Assembly: GCF_012912005.1 (NCBI RefSeq)
Contig: NZ_JABBEA010000008.1
Span: 62,001-126,000 of the forward strand
Length of the DNA: 64,000 bases
Direction: 5' to 3'
Origin: Paenibacillus sp. SZ31
Lineage (GTDB): Bacteria > Bacillota > Bacilli > Paenibacillales > Paenibacillaceae
The position numbers were made by a program, and so were the translations under genes. Shown here piece after piece: positions 33,528-42,640 of the stretch. Under the pieces are notes generated by a model. It had not been told where the DNA came from and did no database searches. It saw only the letters and a program-made list of their open reading frames with translations. Every line of letters begins with the position of its first letter. Positions within the stretch are counted from its first letter, which is position 1.

Positions 33528-34697
33528 ATGGGAAAAGAACACCTAACAACATTGCATACTTATGTGGATCAGGCCATTGACCGCGCTCTAAGCGAAAAAA
33601 GAATCGTAGGAACGGTTGTACAAGTTGCTTTAAGAGGGGAACTGATATACACCCGGGCTGCTGGTTTCGCGGACAGGGAGCAAAAGCGCACCATGTCGGA
33701 AAACGCTCTGTTTCGACTTGCTTCGGTAACCAAACCTATTGTATCGACAGCAGCTCTGGCATTGATCTCACAAGGGAAGCTGAGTCTGCATGATCCGGTG
33801 ACTCGCTGGCTGCCTTCATTCCTGCCCAAACTTGCCAATGGTCAAGAAACCCCAATAACGATTCATCAGTTGATGACGCACACCGCTGGCTTGACATACC
33901 GTTTCTTCCAAGAAGATCAAGGAACTTATGAACGTGCTAAGATCTCGAATAGAATGGATTTGTCCGGAATTAGTCTGGAGGAGAATCTCCATAGGCTCGC
34001 TTCTGTTCCTCTTCTGTATGAGCCAGGACACATGTGGAGATATTCCATTGCGACGGATGTACTCGGAGTCGTTATTGAAAAGGTAACCGGAATGTCATTA
34101 AGAGAAGCTGTTCAAATGCTGGTTACTCATCCACTTCACATGACGGACACTGATTTTGTTGCGGTGGATTCGGATCGGTTGACCGCTGCAAATGCAGATG
34201 GTTCTGATGAACCTCGTCTTCTTCATAATCAGTTGGAGCAGGTTCCTTTTATTGAAGGTACTGCCGGTTTCCAGCTTGCCCCCAACCGTGCGAATAATAC
34301 TTCCGCCTATTCATCAGGCGGAGCCGGTATGGTTGGAAGTACCGGAGATTTTCTGACTTTACTTGAGACATTGCGGCAAGGGGGTAAGCCTATTCTTACG
34401 GAAGCTATTGTCGCCGAGATGTCCAAGAATCAAATCGGTGAACTCGTGATGCCGTATTGGCCGGGAAGAGGATTTGGCCTTGGTTTTACAGTACTTAAAG
34501 ACCCCGTTGCAGCCGGTACACCGGAATCAGCAGGTACGTGGCGAATGGGTGGAACCTATGGTCATTCCTGGTTTGTCGATCCTAAAGAAGAACTTAGTGT
34601 TGCAGCATTCACCAATACGGCACTTGAAGGGATGTCGGGTCAGTACACCACCGATATCTGTGATGCCATCTACGCCGGCATTCGTGAAAGCAAATAA
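33528..34697 (+). CDS. Serine hydrolase, class C beta-lactamase/esterase family
   Basis: A 389-residue protein with the penicillin-recognising SxxK motif as Ser66-Val-Thr-Lys69 (LASVTKP), the second-motif Tyr in RYSIATDVLG (YSI instead of YxN) and a late G-H segment GGTYGHSWFVDP where beta-lactamases have KTG. No signal peptide is present, so a cytosolic esterase or D-aminopeptidase is more likely than a resistance enzyme. It is alone on its transcript with a terminator after it. Confidence 0.9.
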   Translation: MGKEHLTTLHTYVDQAIDRALSEKRIVGTVVQVALRGELIYTRAAGFADREQKRTMSENALFRLASVTKPIVSTAALALISQGKLSLHDPVTRWLPSFLPKLANGQETPITIHQLMTHTAGLTYRFFQEDQGTYERAKISNRMDLSGISLEENLHRLASVPLLYEPGHMWRYSIATDVLGVVIEKVTGMSLREAVQMLVTHPLHMTDTDFVAVDSDRLTAANADGSDEPRLLHNQLEQVPFIEGTAGFQLAPNRANNTSAYSSGGAGMVGSTGDFLTLLETLRQGGKPILTEAIVAEMSKNQIGELVMPYWPGRGFGLGFTVLKDPVAAGTPESAGTWRMGGTYGHSWFVDPKEELSVAAFTNTALEGMSGQYTTDICDAIYAGIRESK

Positions 34698-34720
34698 GCT
34701 GCAAGAATGTGAATACAAAT

Positions 34721-34751
34721 AACCGCCCAATCTCATTGGGCGGCTTTATTT
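34721..34751. terminator. Terminator between serine hydrolase and permease genes
   Basis: CCGCCCAA pairs with TTGGGCGG around TCTCA, followed by CTTTATTT. It lies between convergent genes. Confidence 0.8.
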
Positions 34752-34768
34752 CGCAACGAAGGTAAGAC

Positions 34769-36130
34769 CTACTGTCTGGTACTGCTCAAGTTTCTCTTTT
34801 TGAAAAGGTAGATGGCAGCAACCAGGATAAACCACACCGGTGTGACAAACAGTGCTACTCGCGTATCATCAGCCAATGCCAATACCACCAGCACGAATAC
34901 CAAAAACGCCAGGATCAAGTAGTTGGAGAACGGATATAGTGGCAGTTTGAAGCGACTACGGCTCGCCAGTTCCGGCTGAGTACGACGATATCTGAGATGA
35001 CAGATCACCATGATGCCCCAGACAAAGATGAAGCACACAGTCGACACGCTCGTGATCAGCGTGAATACGCCCTCTGGCATCACATAGTTCAACACAATCG
35101 CGATTAATATAACGATCGTGGAGAAAAACAGTGCGTTGGAAGGAACTTTCCTTTTATTCAGTCGTGCAAATGACTCAGGTGCGTTGTGATCTTTTGCCAT
35201 GGAGAATATCATACGGCTTGTACTGAAAATGGCACTGTTACATGCTGACGCTGCGGACGTCAGTACCACGAAATTCACAATGCCAGCGGCGGCCGCAATA
35301 CCTACAGCTGCAAACACCTGTACAAACGGACTTTCCGTAGGCACTATAGCGTTCCACGGGTAGATGCTCATAATAATCAGCAATGCGCCAACATAGAAGA
35401 GTAAGACCCGAATCGGGATCTGGTTAATCGCTCTCGGAATAACTTTCTCCGGGTTCTCCGTCTCCCCCGCTGTCAGTCCTACCAATTCCATGCCTACAAA
35501 GGCGAACACCACCATCTGGAACGATATGATGAATCCATGCAGTCCATTCGGGAACCATCCCCCATGACTCCACAGATTGGTAAAGCTCGCTGGCCCTTGA
35601 TCCGTGGTAAAACCTTTGAAGATCATATATAAACCTACAACAATAAGTGCCAGAATGGCCACGACTTTAATTAGAGCAAACCAGAATTCCATCTCACCAA
35701 ACAGCTTGACTGTCGCCAAGTTCATGATTAGCAAAATGACCAACGCAATTAACCCTGGCATCCACTGAGGTACATTCGGAAACCAAAACTGCGTATACAA
35801 ACCTACGGCGGTAATGTCAGCCATAGCAATGGAGATCCAACAGAACCAGTAGGTCCACCCTGTAATAAATGCCGCCATATTTCCCAGGTAATCACGCACG
35901 AAATCGACAAACGAATGATACTTCAAGTTGCTAAGCAGCAGCTCCCCCAATGCACGCATAATCAGGAACAATACAACCCCCGTAATGATGTAGGCCAGCA
36001 AAATGGATGGTCCTGTTAGTTGAATCGTTTTGCCTGCTCCGAGAAACAGCCCCGTACCGATTGCCCCTCCAATTGCCATCAGCTGCACATGCCTGTTTTT
36101 TAATCCTCTTGTTAACGTTTCTTCCTGCAT
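34769..36130 (-). CDS. cycA: Amino acid permease, CycA-like (D-serine/D-alanine/glycine)
   Basis: A 453-residue APC-superfamily transporter with about twelve helices. The N-terminus LTRGLKNRHVQLMAIGGAIG and segments such as TGWTYWFCW, LNLATVKLFGEMEFWFALIK and NFVVLTSAASACNSAIFSTSRM are strongly like E. coli CycA, which imports D-alanine, D-serine and glycine. Substrate assignment is by resemblance from memory. The B. subtilis relative AapA would fit equally. GGTGGG lies before the ATG. Confidence 0.88.
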   Translation of the reverse strand: MQEETLTRGLKNRHVQLMAIGGAIGTGLFLGAGKTIQLTGPSILLAYIITGVVLFLIMRALGELLLSNLKYHSFVDFVRDYLGNMAAFITGWTYWFCWISIAMADITAVGLYTQFWFPNVPQWMPGLIALVILLIMNLATVKLFGEMEFWFALIKVVAILALIVVGLYMIFKGFTTDQGPASFTNLWSHGGWFPNGLHGFIISFQMVVFAFVGMELVGLTAGETENPEKVIPRAINQIPIRVLLFYVGALLIIMSIYPWNAIVPTESPFVQVFAAVGIAAAAGIVNFVVLTSAASACNSAIFSTSRMIFSMAKDHNAPESFARLNKRKVPSNALFFSTIVILIAIVLNYVMPEGVFTLITSVSTVCFIFVWGIMVICHLRYRRTQPELASRSRFKLPLYPFSNYLILAFLVFVLVVLALADDTRVALFVTPVWFILVAAIYLFKKRNLSSTRQ

Positions 36131-36293
36131 GGTAACCCACCACTCTCTTTCTGCACATGCTCTCTACGATGCAAAATATTATTACTCATCATATAATAAT
36201 CTGCTCAGAATACATATCCCTCATTTATATATTTTTTTGCACAGCAAATAGGCCGCCTTTGTAAAAGGTGACCTATGGATATGTACACGTTTA

Positions 36294-36539
36294 TCATACA
36301 TACCTAATGAAATATATTAAAATAAAAACCAAGCATAGAACAGCAACGACTAAAGAGGTAATCGCTAATGATCGTTCGTTATTCCAAATTCGAATCGCAT
36401 TAGCAACATTAATCATGATTAACGCAATATAGTTGATAACACTGGAATACGATTGAAACGAGTTGAAAACAATCATCATACATCCTACGATCCAGATGAA
36501 CCAAAACCAAAGTGGAATCTTCTGAATAAGCTGCTTCAT
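36294..36539 (-). CDS. Small membrane protein, 81 residues
   Basis: The frame has three hydrophobic segments: PLWFWFIWIVGCMMIVF, INYIALIMINVANAIRI and SLVVAVLCLVFILIYFI. AAGGAG lies 9-10 bases before the ATG. The sequence belongs to no family I recognise. It stands alone between the permease gene and sigK on the same strand. Confidence 0.7.
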   Translation of the reverse strand: MKQLIQKIPLWFWFIWIVGCMMIVFNSFQSYSSVINYIALIMINVANAIRIWNNERSLAITSLVVAVLCLVFILIYFIRYV

Positions 36540-36670
36540 TATGATGTACTCCTTATATATAAATTGGTCGGTTACAAGTTATTCTTCAACAGGAATGAAA
36601 ATCCCTTTATTTAGGTTGTAATCCCAAATAATTAATACTATTTAGAACCAATTTTAAGCATCTTCACAGT

Positions 36671-36699
36671 AAAAAGGGCTCCCTCTAAAGGCGCCCTCT
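36671..36699 (-). terminator. Terminator of sigK
   Basis: On the minus strand AGGGC-G-CCT pairs with AGG-GA-GCCCT around TTAG and is followed by TTTTT, 14 bases past the stop. Confidence 0.7.
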
Positions 36700-36713
36700 G
36701 GTCTGTTCAGCTA

Positions 36714-37412
36714 TTATTTTTGCTTATAAAACTCATGATACAGCTTCATTAACGCACGCTTCTCAATCCGCGATACATAAGAGCGTGAAATGCCCAGTTC
36801 CTTGGCAATCTCGCGTTGAGTTCGTTCTTCCCCACCTGCTTCCAGGCCGAATCGACCGATTACAACTTCCTTCTCCCGATCATCCAGGATGTCGAGATTG
36901 CGATAAATTTTGCTTTTTTCAATCTTGAGCTGCACTTTATCTACAACGTCGTCGGCTTCCGTTCCGAGGATATCGATTAGCGTAATTTCGTTGCCTTCTT
37001 TGTCCGTACCAATGGGGTCATGCAGGGATACGTCTTTACGTGTTTTCTTTAGGGAACGAAGGTGCATAAGTATCTCGTTTTCAATACATCTCGCTGCAAA
37101 CGTAGCGAGTTTGGTTCCTTTGCCTTGTTGAAAACTTTCGATGGCTTTGATTAAACCAATGGTTCCGATGGAAATCAGATCTTCCTGATCTTCACCCGTA
37201 TTGTCGAACTTCTTGACGATATGCGCGACGAGGCGCAGATTGTGTTCAATGAGCAAATTGCGGGAGTGGGCATTGCCTTCAGCCATGAGGCGTAAATGTT
37301 TGGCTTCATCATCCTCAGCCAGTGGCTGGGGGAACGCATTATTTTTGACATACGAGACGAGTAACGTTAACTCTTTAATGAATAGAGCAATTGCGGTAAA
37401 CAATCCGGGCAC
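36714..37412 (-). CDS. sigK: RNA polymerase sporulation sigma factor SigK (pro-sigma-K)
   Basis: A 232-residue sigma-70 family protein almost colinear with B. subtilis pro-sigma-K. The first 20 residues ([19 protein letters not shown]) form the hydrophobic pro-sequence removed by SpoIVFB, before the conserved [11 protein letters not shown]. Region 2 contains [26 protein letters not shown] and region 4.2 [19 protein letters not shown]. It directs late mother-cell genes. The gene is intact, with no skin-type insertion. GTG at 37412 has AGGAGG 8 bases upstream and matches the family N-terminus. Confidence 0.96.
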   Translation of the reverse strand: MPGLFTAIALFIKELTLLVSYVKNNAFPQPLAEDDEAKHLRLMAEGNAHSRNLLIEHNLRLVAHIVKKFDNTGEDQEDLISIGTIGLIKAIESFQQGKGTKLATFAARCIENEILMHLRSLKKTRKDVSLHDPIGTDKEGNEITLIDILGTEADDVVDKVQLKIEKSKIYRNLDILDDREKEVVIGRFGLEAGGEERTQREIAKELGISRSYVSRIEKRALMKLYHEFYKQK

Positions 37413-37475
37413 AGATGACACCTCCTGCAGTTTTACAACGATCTGGCCTGAGCACGTGTGGGAACAGGGTCGATC

Positions 37476-37504
37476 TATTGTATGTAGGCAGGGGCCCAGA
37501 AGTG
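37476..37504 (-). promoter_or_regulatory. Sigma-K-type promoter of sigK
   Basis: On the minus strand CACT (37501-37504), exactly 16 bases and CATACAATA (37476-37484) match the sigma-K consensus mACm-N16-CATAnnnTA. The CATACAAT part also resembles sigma-E -10 boxes, so both mother-cell sigma factors could use it. Confidence 0.65.
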
Positions 37505-37542
37505 CACGTACACTTGAAAAAGAGGATGAACTTGCGAAGATT

Positions 37543-37722
37543 TTATACACTCACGGAAACAATCGAGCCCACCTTCTGAAGAAGGAGAAATTCTTTCTCG
37601 ACACTTTGAATAAAATATGTTTTCTCGCCAAATATGACGACATCATTCTCGGCTAATGGAACATCACTTTTGAAATAAATGAAATTATCCGTTTCCCGAA
37701 ACGCACCTTTGTAGTAAAACAT
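37543..37722 (-). CDS. Hypothetical 59-residue protein upstream of sigK
   Basis: A short frame from ATG 37722 to TAA 37543, starting [14 protein letters not shown] and ending VGSIVSVSV. It has no membrane helix and a beta-strand-rich pattern ([22 protein letters not shown]). GGGAGAGG lies about 6 bases before the ATG. The unbroken frame and ribosome site support a real gene. It precedes sigK by 130 bases on the same strand, and the sigma-K promoter lies between them. The family is not recognised. Confidence 0.6.
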   Translation of the reverse strand: MFYYKGAFRETDNFIYFKSDVPLAENDVVIFGEKTYFIQSVEKEFLLLQKVGSIVSVSV

Positions 37723-37807
37723 CCTATCCCTCTCCCACTAATCGATATTAGAAAAAACCTCCACTCCCACATGTTGATGCAGGAGCAAAGGCCTCACATT
37801 CCAAATT

Positions 37808-39055
37808 CTAATTCACCGGCGCTGACTCCACAACGTCCGGGAATTCCGGCAAGCGTTGTTTGCGCTCCATCGCCAAACTGATGAACAACCCCAGCAAGCC
37901 TAATCCAGCTATAACTGCTGCATACAAAGGTACGGATATAAGACCCGTGTGGGTAATTGCATACCCGCCCAGATAGGCACCACCTGCATTCCCCAGGTTA
38001 AACGCGGAGTGACTAGAGGTTGTCGCCAGCAGCGGCGCTTCGCGGGTCATATTCATGATCCGAATCTGCAATCCTGGCATAATACCAAAGGCCGCAACAC
38101 CCCAGAAGAATATGGTGATCACCGCGAGATAAGGATTATCCAGCGTAATCGTAAGTGCTGCCAGAAGAACAGCCAGTACCCCAAAGTTGACGATCAACGA
38201 AGGCATCAGCTTCCAGTCCGCCAAACGGCCACCAACCATGTTACCCAGCGTAACGCCGAACCCGAACAGTACCAGAATCCAAGTCACATTCTGCTCGGCA
38301 AAACCACTGATGTCCACAAGCATTGGGGTGATATACGTGAACACTGTGAATAGACTTCCACACCCCATCGCTCCAACGAGCAGGATCAATAGTACTTGTG
38401 GACGCACCAGGTTCCGGAACTGCTGTCCGAGATTAGCAGGTGCACCTTGAGGTAGGATGGGAATAAAACGGATGATACCCATTAACGAAATGATGCCCAG
38501 AATTGTAATCGCCCCGAAAGATGACCGCCATCCGAGCTGTTGTCCGATAAATGTACCGAACGGAACACCAATGATGTTAGCGATCGTAAGTCCTGCGAGA
38601 ACAACGGATACAGCCCCTGCCCTTCTCTCGGGCGCAACAAGTCGCGTTGCCATGATTGAACCTACACCGAGGAACGTACCATGGGCAAATGCCGTTAATA
38701 TCCGTGCCGAGATTAACAACCCGTAGGTGGGCGCAATGACAGACAATGCGTTACCGATAATGAAAATGCACATCAGCAAGACCAGCAGTTTTTTCTGCGG
38801 AATCTTGTGTGTAAATACGGTCAATATCGGCGCACCTACCGCTACACCAAGTGCATATCCCGTAATGAGTTGTCCTGCCTGTGGAATGCTCACATTCAGA
38901 TCTGTCGCCACATTAGGCAGCAGGCCCATGATAATAAATTCAGTCATACCAATTGCAAAAGCCCCTATAGTCAGGCATAACAGGGATAATGGAAACGCCC
39001 CTCGTTTACCGGACTGCGAAGCCTGTGGTTCTATTGTGTGTCCTGTGGTGCTCAT
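37808..39055 (-). CDS. MFS transporter (AraJ/YdhP-like DHA1 exporter)
   Basis: A protein of about 415 residues with roughly twelve helices. It carries GMTEFIIMGLLPNVATDLNVSIPQAGQLITGYALGVAVGAP, the loop typical of AraJ-like sugar or drug effluxers, and RILTAFAHGTFLGVGSI in helix 4. AGGAGAAG precedes the ATG at 39055; the open frame reaches 39109. It starts 26 bases after the ADP-ribosylglycohydrolase stop, so the two form one transcript. Confidence 0.92.
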   Translation of the reverse strand: MSTTGHTIEPQASQSGKRGAFPLSLLCLTIGAFAIGMTEFIIMGLLPNVATDLNVSIPQAGQLITGYALGVAVGAPILTVFTHKIPQKKLLVLLMCIFIIGNALSVIAPTYGLLISARILTAFAHGTFLGVGSIMATRLVAPERRAGAVSVVLAGLTIANIIGVPFGTFIGQQLGWRSSFGAITILGIISLMGIIRFIPILPQGAPANLGQQFRNLVRPQVLLILLVGAMGCGSLFTVFTYITPMLVDISGFAEQNVTWILVLFGFGVTLGNMVGGRLADWKLMPSLIVNFGVLAVLLAALTITLDNPYLAVITIFFWGVAAFGIMPGLQIRIMNMTREAPLLATTSSHSAFNLGNAGGAYLGGYAITHTGLISVPLYAAVIAGLGLLGLFISLAMERKQRLPEFPDVVESAPVN

Positions 39056-39081
39056 AGATGTTCTCTTCTCCTGTCTCTGAA

Positions 39082-40008
39082 TCAACGATTTTCTGTCGCC
39101 TTCAACCACAAGGCATCTGTTAATTGGTCAAACGTTTCACGCATGGCCAGCTTGTCCCGCCAGTGTGCCGGAATGCCGCTGAGTCCGTAATAAGCACCCG
39201 CGATTTGTCCGTACACCGCACCCGTGGTATCCGCATCATCACCCAGATTAACAGCTAGCAACGCACCTTCCTCAAAACTTGAGGATTTATGGAACGCCCA
39301 TAATGCTGCTTCAAGTGAACGAACCACATAGCCACTGCCCTTGATTTCGGGCGGTTCTTTGCTCTGATACGAACCCATGACAACCTCTTCAATTGCGGGT
39401 GAAAAAGTAAGCTCTTCCCTCCACTGTCGACATGTCTCCGGCATCAGCATGACGTTCTTGTCCGCTCCACGCAGGCCAGCAACAAGTATCGCAGCCAGTA
39501 CAACACATGCCTCCACACTTTCCGTTGCAGCATGTGTTGTACGGGAGCTCAATGCTGCATAATGAACCGCCTCCTTCGGACGTTTCGCGTAAACCATCGC
39601 GATAGGCGCAAGTCTCATAATAGAGCCATTGCCCGCTGTCATCGGGTCCGTTGATCCGCTGTAGGCTTCTCCGGTTATAGCAAACCTCTCCAACGCACTA
39701 CGTGTGGCCCCGCCAATGTCGAAGCAATCGCCTGTGCTGCTCATATATCCGACTTTGTACCAATTGGTATATCTGCGCATCTGATCTGCCGGATCGAAGT
39801 TTTCATTACGTACCAGACTTTCTGCCAGACACAAAGCCATGGATGTGTCATCTGTCCACTGTCCAGCCTCCAGCCCAAATACGCCGCCTCCCACGATATC
39901 GGTAACAGGTTCGAACGTGCCTGGACTACTGAATTCCACCGTAGTTCCCAACGCATCACCCGCTGCAAGCCCGATGAAGCAGCCATTGAAACGGTCTTTT
40001 TGCAGCAT
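39082..40008 (-). CDS. ADP-ribosylglycohydrolase family protein
   Basis: A 308-residue protein of the DraG/ARH fold. Metal-binding motifs are GLAAGDALGTTVEF at the start, QWTDDTSMALCLAESL near residue 50 and NLGDDADTTGAVYGQIAGAYYG near residue 255. These enzymes remove ADP-ribose from proteins or small molecules. GGAGGG precedes the ATG. It is cotranscribed with an MFS exporter. The ADP-ribosylated target is unknown, and no matching transferase is nearby apart from the Tpt1-type enzyme at 19285. Confidence 0.92.
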   Translation of the reverse strand: MLQKDRFNGCFIGLAAGDALGTTVEFSSPGTFEPVTDIVGGGVFGLEAGQWTDDTSMALCLAESLVRNENFDPADQMRRYTNWYKVGYMSSTGDCFDIGGATRSALERFAITGEAYSGSTDPMTAGNGSIMRLAPIAMVYAKRPKEAVHYAALSSRTTHAATESVEACVVLAAILVAGLRGADKNVMLMPETCRQWREELTFSPAIEEVVMGSYQSKEPPEIKGSGYVVRSLEAALWAFHKSSSFEEGALLAVNLGDDADTTGAVYGQIAGAYYGLSGIPAHWRDKLAMRETFDQLTDALWLKATENR

Positions 40009-40507
40009 GTTTATGTTCCTCCCTCACTCCATATACTTTCAGAATCTTTATTTCATTTTCCCACAGGGATTCATCAGACGTAAAGCTAATAAATCCAAAA
40101 CTTAAGCTCCATTTCTTCTATTATAAAAGTGTCGAAAGCTGTTGAACGGTTAGATCATCCAATTTTCATAAAAAATTTTTATTTTATTATGCTGAAAAAA
40201 CAGTTTATTCAGTACACCGCTTACATGTAAAGGGCTTAACGGTTTGCAATGTCCATCATTTTCAGAAAATACGTCATCCATGTGAAAATTTTCAATGTAA
40301 ACTATCATGACGCACTTGACCCTTCAGTTTGTCCTATGTTACGGTTTTATTAGCTTCAACGCATATTTTTTCCCAAATTAATATTCATTTTCGATCTTTT
40401 GCGTCAAGTAACATCCCGCAGGTTAATGAATATACGGGAATGAATTTGCAGAAAACTTTCATTTCATTCTATCCCCAAACTAATTCTGAAACAGGAGGAA
40501 CAAATTT
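40009..40507. promoter_or_regulatory. 500-base intergenic region with two palindromes
   Basis: AT-rich region between divergent units. ATTTTC-A-GAAAAT (40257-40269) and TGAAAATTTTCA (40283-40294) are perfect palindromes 14 bases apart, upstream of the HAD-mtlD pair. A TTGACC element at 40316 has no -10 at proper spacing. No gene was seen. Confidence 0.35.
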
Positions 40508-41176
40508 ATGATTAAGGCACTGGTGTTTGATTTCGACGGAACGATTATTGATACAGAGACAGCGTGGTATATTGCTTTTCGTGATGCTTACAAGGAACAC
40601 GGCGTGGATCTAACCCTGGAGATGTATTCACAATGCATCGGTACCAGTCTGAAAACATTTAATCCGTATGAGTACCTCATCACAGATTTGAATCTTCCGA
40701 TCGATCGGGAAGCGTTCAGGGAGTCTGTTCAGCTACAGCACGCTGCATTGATGAACAAAGAGGTGGTTCGTCCGGGTATTCAGAATTACCTTGATGAAGC
40801 ACGCAAAGCCGGACTAAAACTAGCTGTAGCATCCAGCTCCAAACGGGAGTGGGTTGAACAGCATCTAGAACAACTAAAACTGAAAGATTATTTTGAAGTC
40901 ATCCGTACCGCAGATGATGTTGCGAATGTGAAGCCTGATCCGGAACTCTACAATCAAGCGCTTGAAGCCCTTGGAGTAACTGCAGACGAAGCCGTAGCGA
41001 TTGAGGATTCACCTAACGGCGCGCGTGCAGCTGCTGCGGCTGGTATGCACTGCGTAGTCATCTCGAATACCATCACAGGAACACTGGAATTCGATATGCC
41101 TCACCAACGGCTGTCTTGCTTGACCGACCTTGCATTTAACGATTTGATTTCGAAGCCACTCGTCACTACCGTCTAA
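40508..41176 (+). CDS. HAD-superfamily phosphatase (subfamily IA)
   Basis: A 222-residue beta-phosphoglucomutase-like HAD phosphatase. Motif I is FDFDGTIIDTE, motif II lies in VASSSKREW, motif III Lys in NVKPDPELY and motif IV in AIEDSPNGARAAAAAG, and a helical cap sits between motifs I and II. Such enzymes dephosphorylate sugar phosphates. The gene precedes mtlD by 47 bases, which makes mannitol-1-phosphate a reasonable substrate by inference. AGGAGG lies 9 bases before the ATG. Confidence 0.9.
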   Translation: MIKALVFDFDGTIIDTETAWYIAFRDAYKEHGVDLTLEMYSQCIGTSLKTFNPYEYLITDLNLPIDREAFRESVQLQHAALMNKEVVRPGIQNYLDEARKAGLKLAVASSSKREWVEQHLEQLKLKDYFEVIRTADDVANVKPDPELYNQALEALGVTADEAVAIEDSPNGARAAAAAGMHCVVISNTITGTLEFDMPHQRLSCLTDLAFNDLISKPLVTTV

Positions 41177-41223
41177 GGTCTGCACGAATTTCGCGATTTA
41201 ATCTTTAAAGGGGGAGTTCACAC

Positions 41224-42396
41224 ATGAAAGCTGTACATTTTGGTGCGGGCAATATAGGCCGCGGTTTTATCGGTCATATGTTGTCCGCTTCCGACTACGA
41301 AGTCTGCTTTGTCGCACGTAACCCAAAGAAAATCTCCATGCTGCAAGAGAGACAGGAATATCCGATTACCCTGGCTAATAGGGATCAGGACACAACGATT
41401 GTCAACAACGTGACCGCTATCAATGTGAGTGAAGAGGATCGTGTTGCTGAAGAAATCGCTTCAGCCGATCTGATCACAACCGCCGTGGGTGTATCTGCAC
41501 TCGGAGATATCGCCGAGCCGATCGCCAAAGGCATTCAACTTCGCATGAAAAACAATAATCAGGCTCCACTGCATATTATCGCTTGCGAGAACGCCATCGG
41601 TGGCAGCACTCGACTGAAGAAACGCATCTATCCATTCCTGGATGAACCAACCCGTAAAAAAGCCGAACGTTATGTTTCTTTCCCCAATGCAGCTGTGGAC
41701 CGGATTGTTCCGGCTCAAAACCACAAGGACCCGCTGCAGGTCACTGTTGAACCTTTTTACGAATGGGTCGTTCATCGTCCAGCACTTCTGGATGGTTTTA
41801 AGAAAATAGATGGCGTCCACTATGTGGATTCGCTTGAACCTTATATTGAACGTAAAATGTTTACGGTAAATACAGGTCACTGTGTCGCCGCATACTTCGG
41901 CTATCTCGAAGGATTCAAAACAATCCGCCAGGTGATGAGTAATTCCACCCTGCGGGCCAAAGTGCGCCATGTTATGGAAGAGACCGGTCAGATGCTCATC
42001 CAGAAGCATGGATTCAACGCTCAGAAGCATAACAAATATATCGACACCATACTGGAACGCTTCGCCAATCCTAACCTGACGGATCAAGTCACCCGGGTCG
42101 GACGTTCCCCCCTTCGCAAGCTTTCGCCTCATGATCGGCTTGTTCGCCCAGCGATGCAGGCCATTGAATTCGGAATTGAAATTCCTCATTTAACTTCTGC
42201 TATGGCGGCCGCAATGCTGTTCAATGACGAACGCGACGAGGAAGCCATGAAGCTACAACACATGATTCGCGAAGATGGTGTCTCCGCCTTCATTCGTGAA
42301 CGCATGGGAATTCCCGACGAACATCCCGTTCATCAGAATGTGATCGCGCGCTATCAAGAACTCAGAGGGCGCAAGGAATCGACTATACTGACCTGA
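41224..42396 (+). CDS. mtlD: Mannitol-1-phosphate 5-dehydrogenase
   Basis: A 390-residue cytosolic polyol dehydrogenase that interconverts mannitol-1-phosphate and fructose-6-phosphate with NAD(H). The Rossmann motif is FGAGNIGRGFIGHML at the N-terminus and the active-site Lys-Asn-His cluster lies in RKMFTVNTGHC. Length is normal. AAAGGGGG precedes the ATG. No mannitol PTS (mtlA/mtlF) or MtlR gene is nearby. The upstream phosphatase suggests that this copy may make mannitol rather than catabolise it. Confidence 0.95.
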   Translation: MKAVHFGAGNIGRGFIGHMLSASDYEVCFVARNPKKISMLQERQEYPITLANRDQDTTIVNNVTAINVSEEDRVAEEIASADLITTAVGVSALGDIAEPIAKGIQLRMKNNNQAPLHIIACENAIGGSTRLKKRIYPFLDEPTRKKAERYVSFPNAAVDRIVPAQNHKDPLQVTVEPFYEWVVHRPALLDGFKKIDGVHYVDSLEPYIERKMFTVNTGHCVAAYFGYLEGFKTIRQVMSNSTLRAKVRHVMEETGQMLIQKHGFNAQKHNKYIDTILERFANPNLTDQVTRVGRSPLRKLSPHDRLVRPAMQAIEFGIEIPHLTSAMAAAMLFNDERDEEAMKLQHMIREDGVSAFIRERMGIPDEHPVHQNVIARYQELRGRKESTILT

Positions 42397-42454
42397 TTAT
42401 ACCTATTAGGGTTATTGGTTCGATCCCGCAAACTGAATAGAAGCACGGCTAAGA

Positions 42455-42503
42455 AGCCGGGAAGAACCTATGCATCAGCATCGTTCCTTCCGGCTCTTTG
42501 TCT
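42455..42503 (+). terminator. Terminator after mtlD
   Basis: AGCCGGGAAGAAC pairs with GTTCCTTCCGGCT with two mismatches, followed by CTTTGTCTTT. Confidence 0.6.
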
Positions 42504-42640
42504 TTGCACAGCACGGTACATTCTATAATATAGTAGCATCAACAAAACAGCGTATCTCCTCTCTCAAGGAAACACGCTGTTTAATGGGATTATTTTAGCT
42601 TACTTCATCGTTTGGCTTAACCGTGTAGCTCGTTCATTTT

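Noticed and set aside
36714..37412. Possible skin-type interruption of sigK
   Set aside because: The coding sequence is continuous from the pro-sequence to region 4, with no insertion.
37413..37550. N-terminal extension of SigK to an ATG at 37550
   Set aside because: The extension has no family match and overlaps the sigma-K promoter and the ribosome site. GTG at 37412 gives the conserved pro-sequence.
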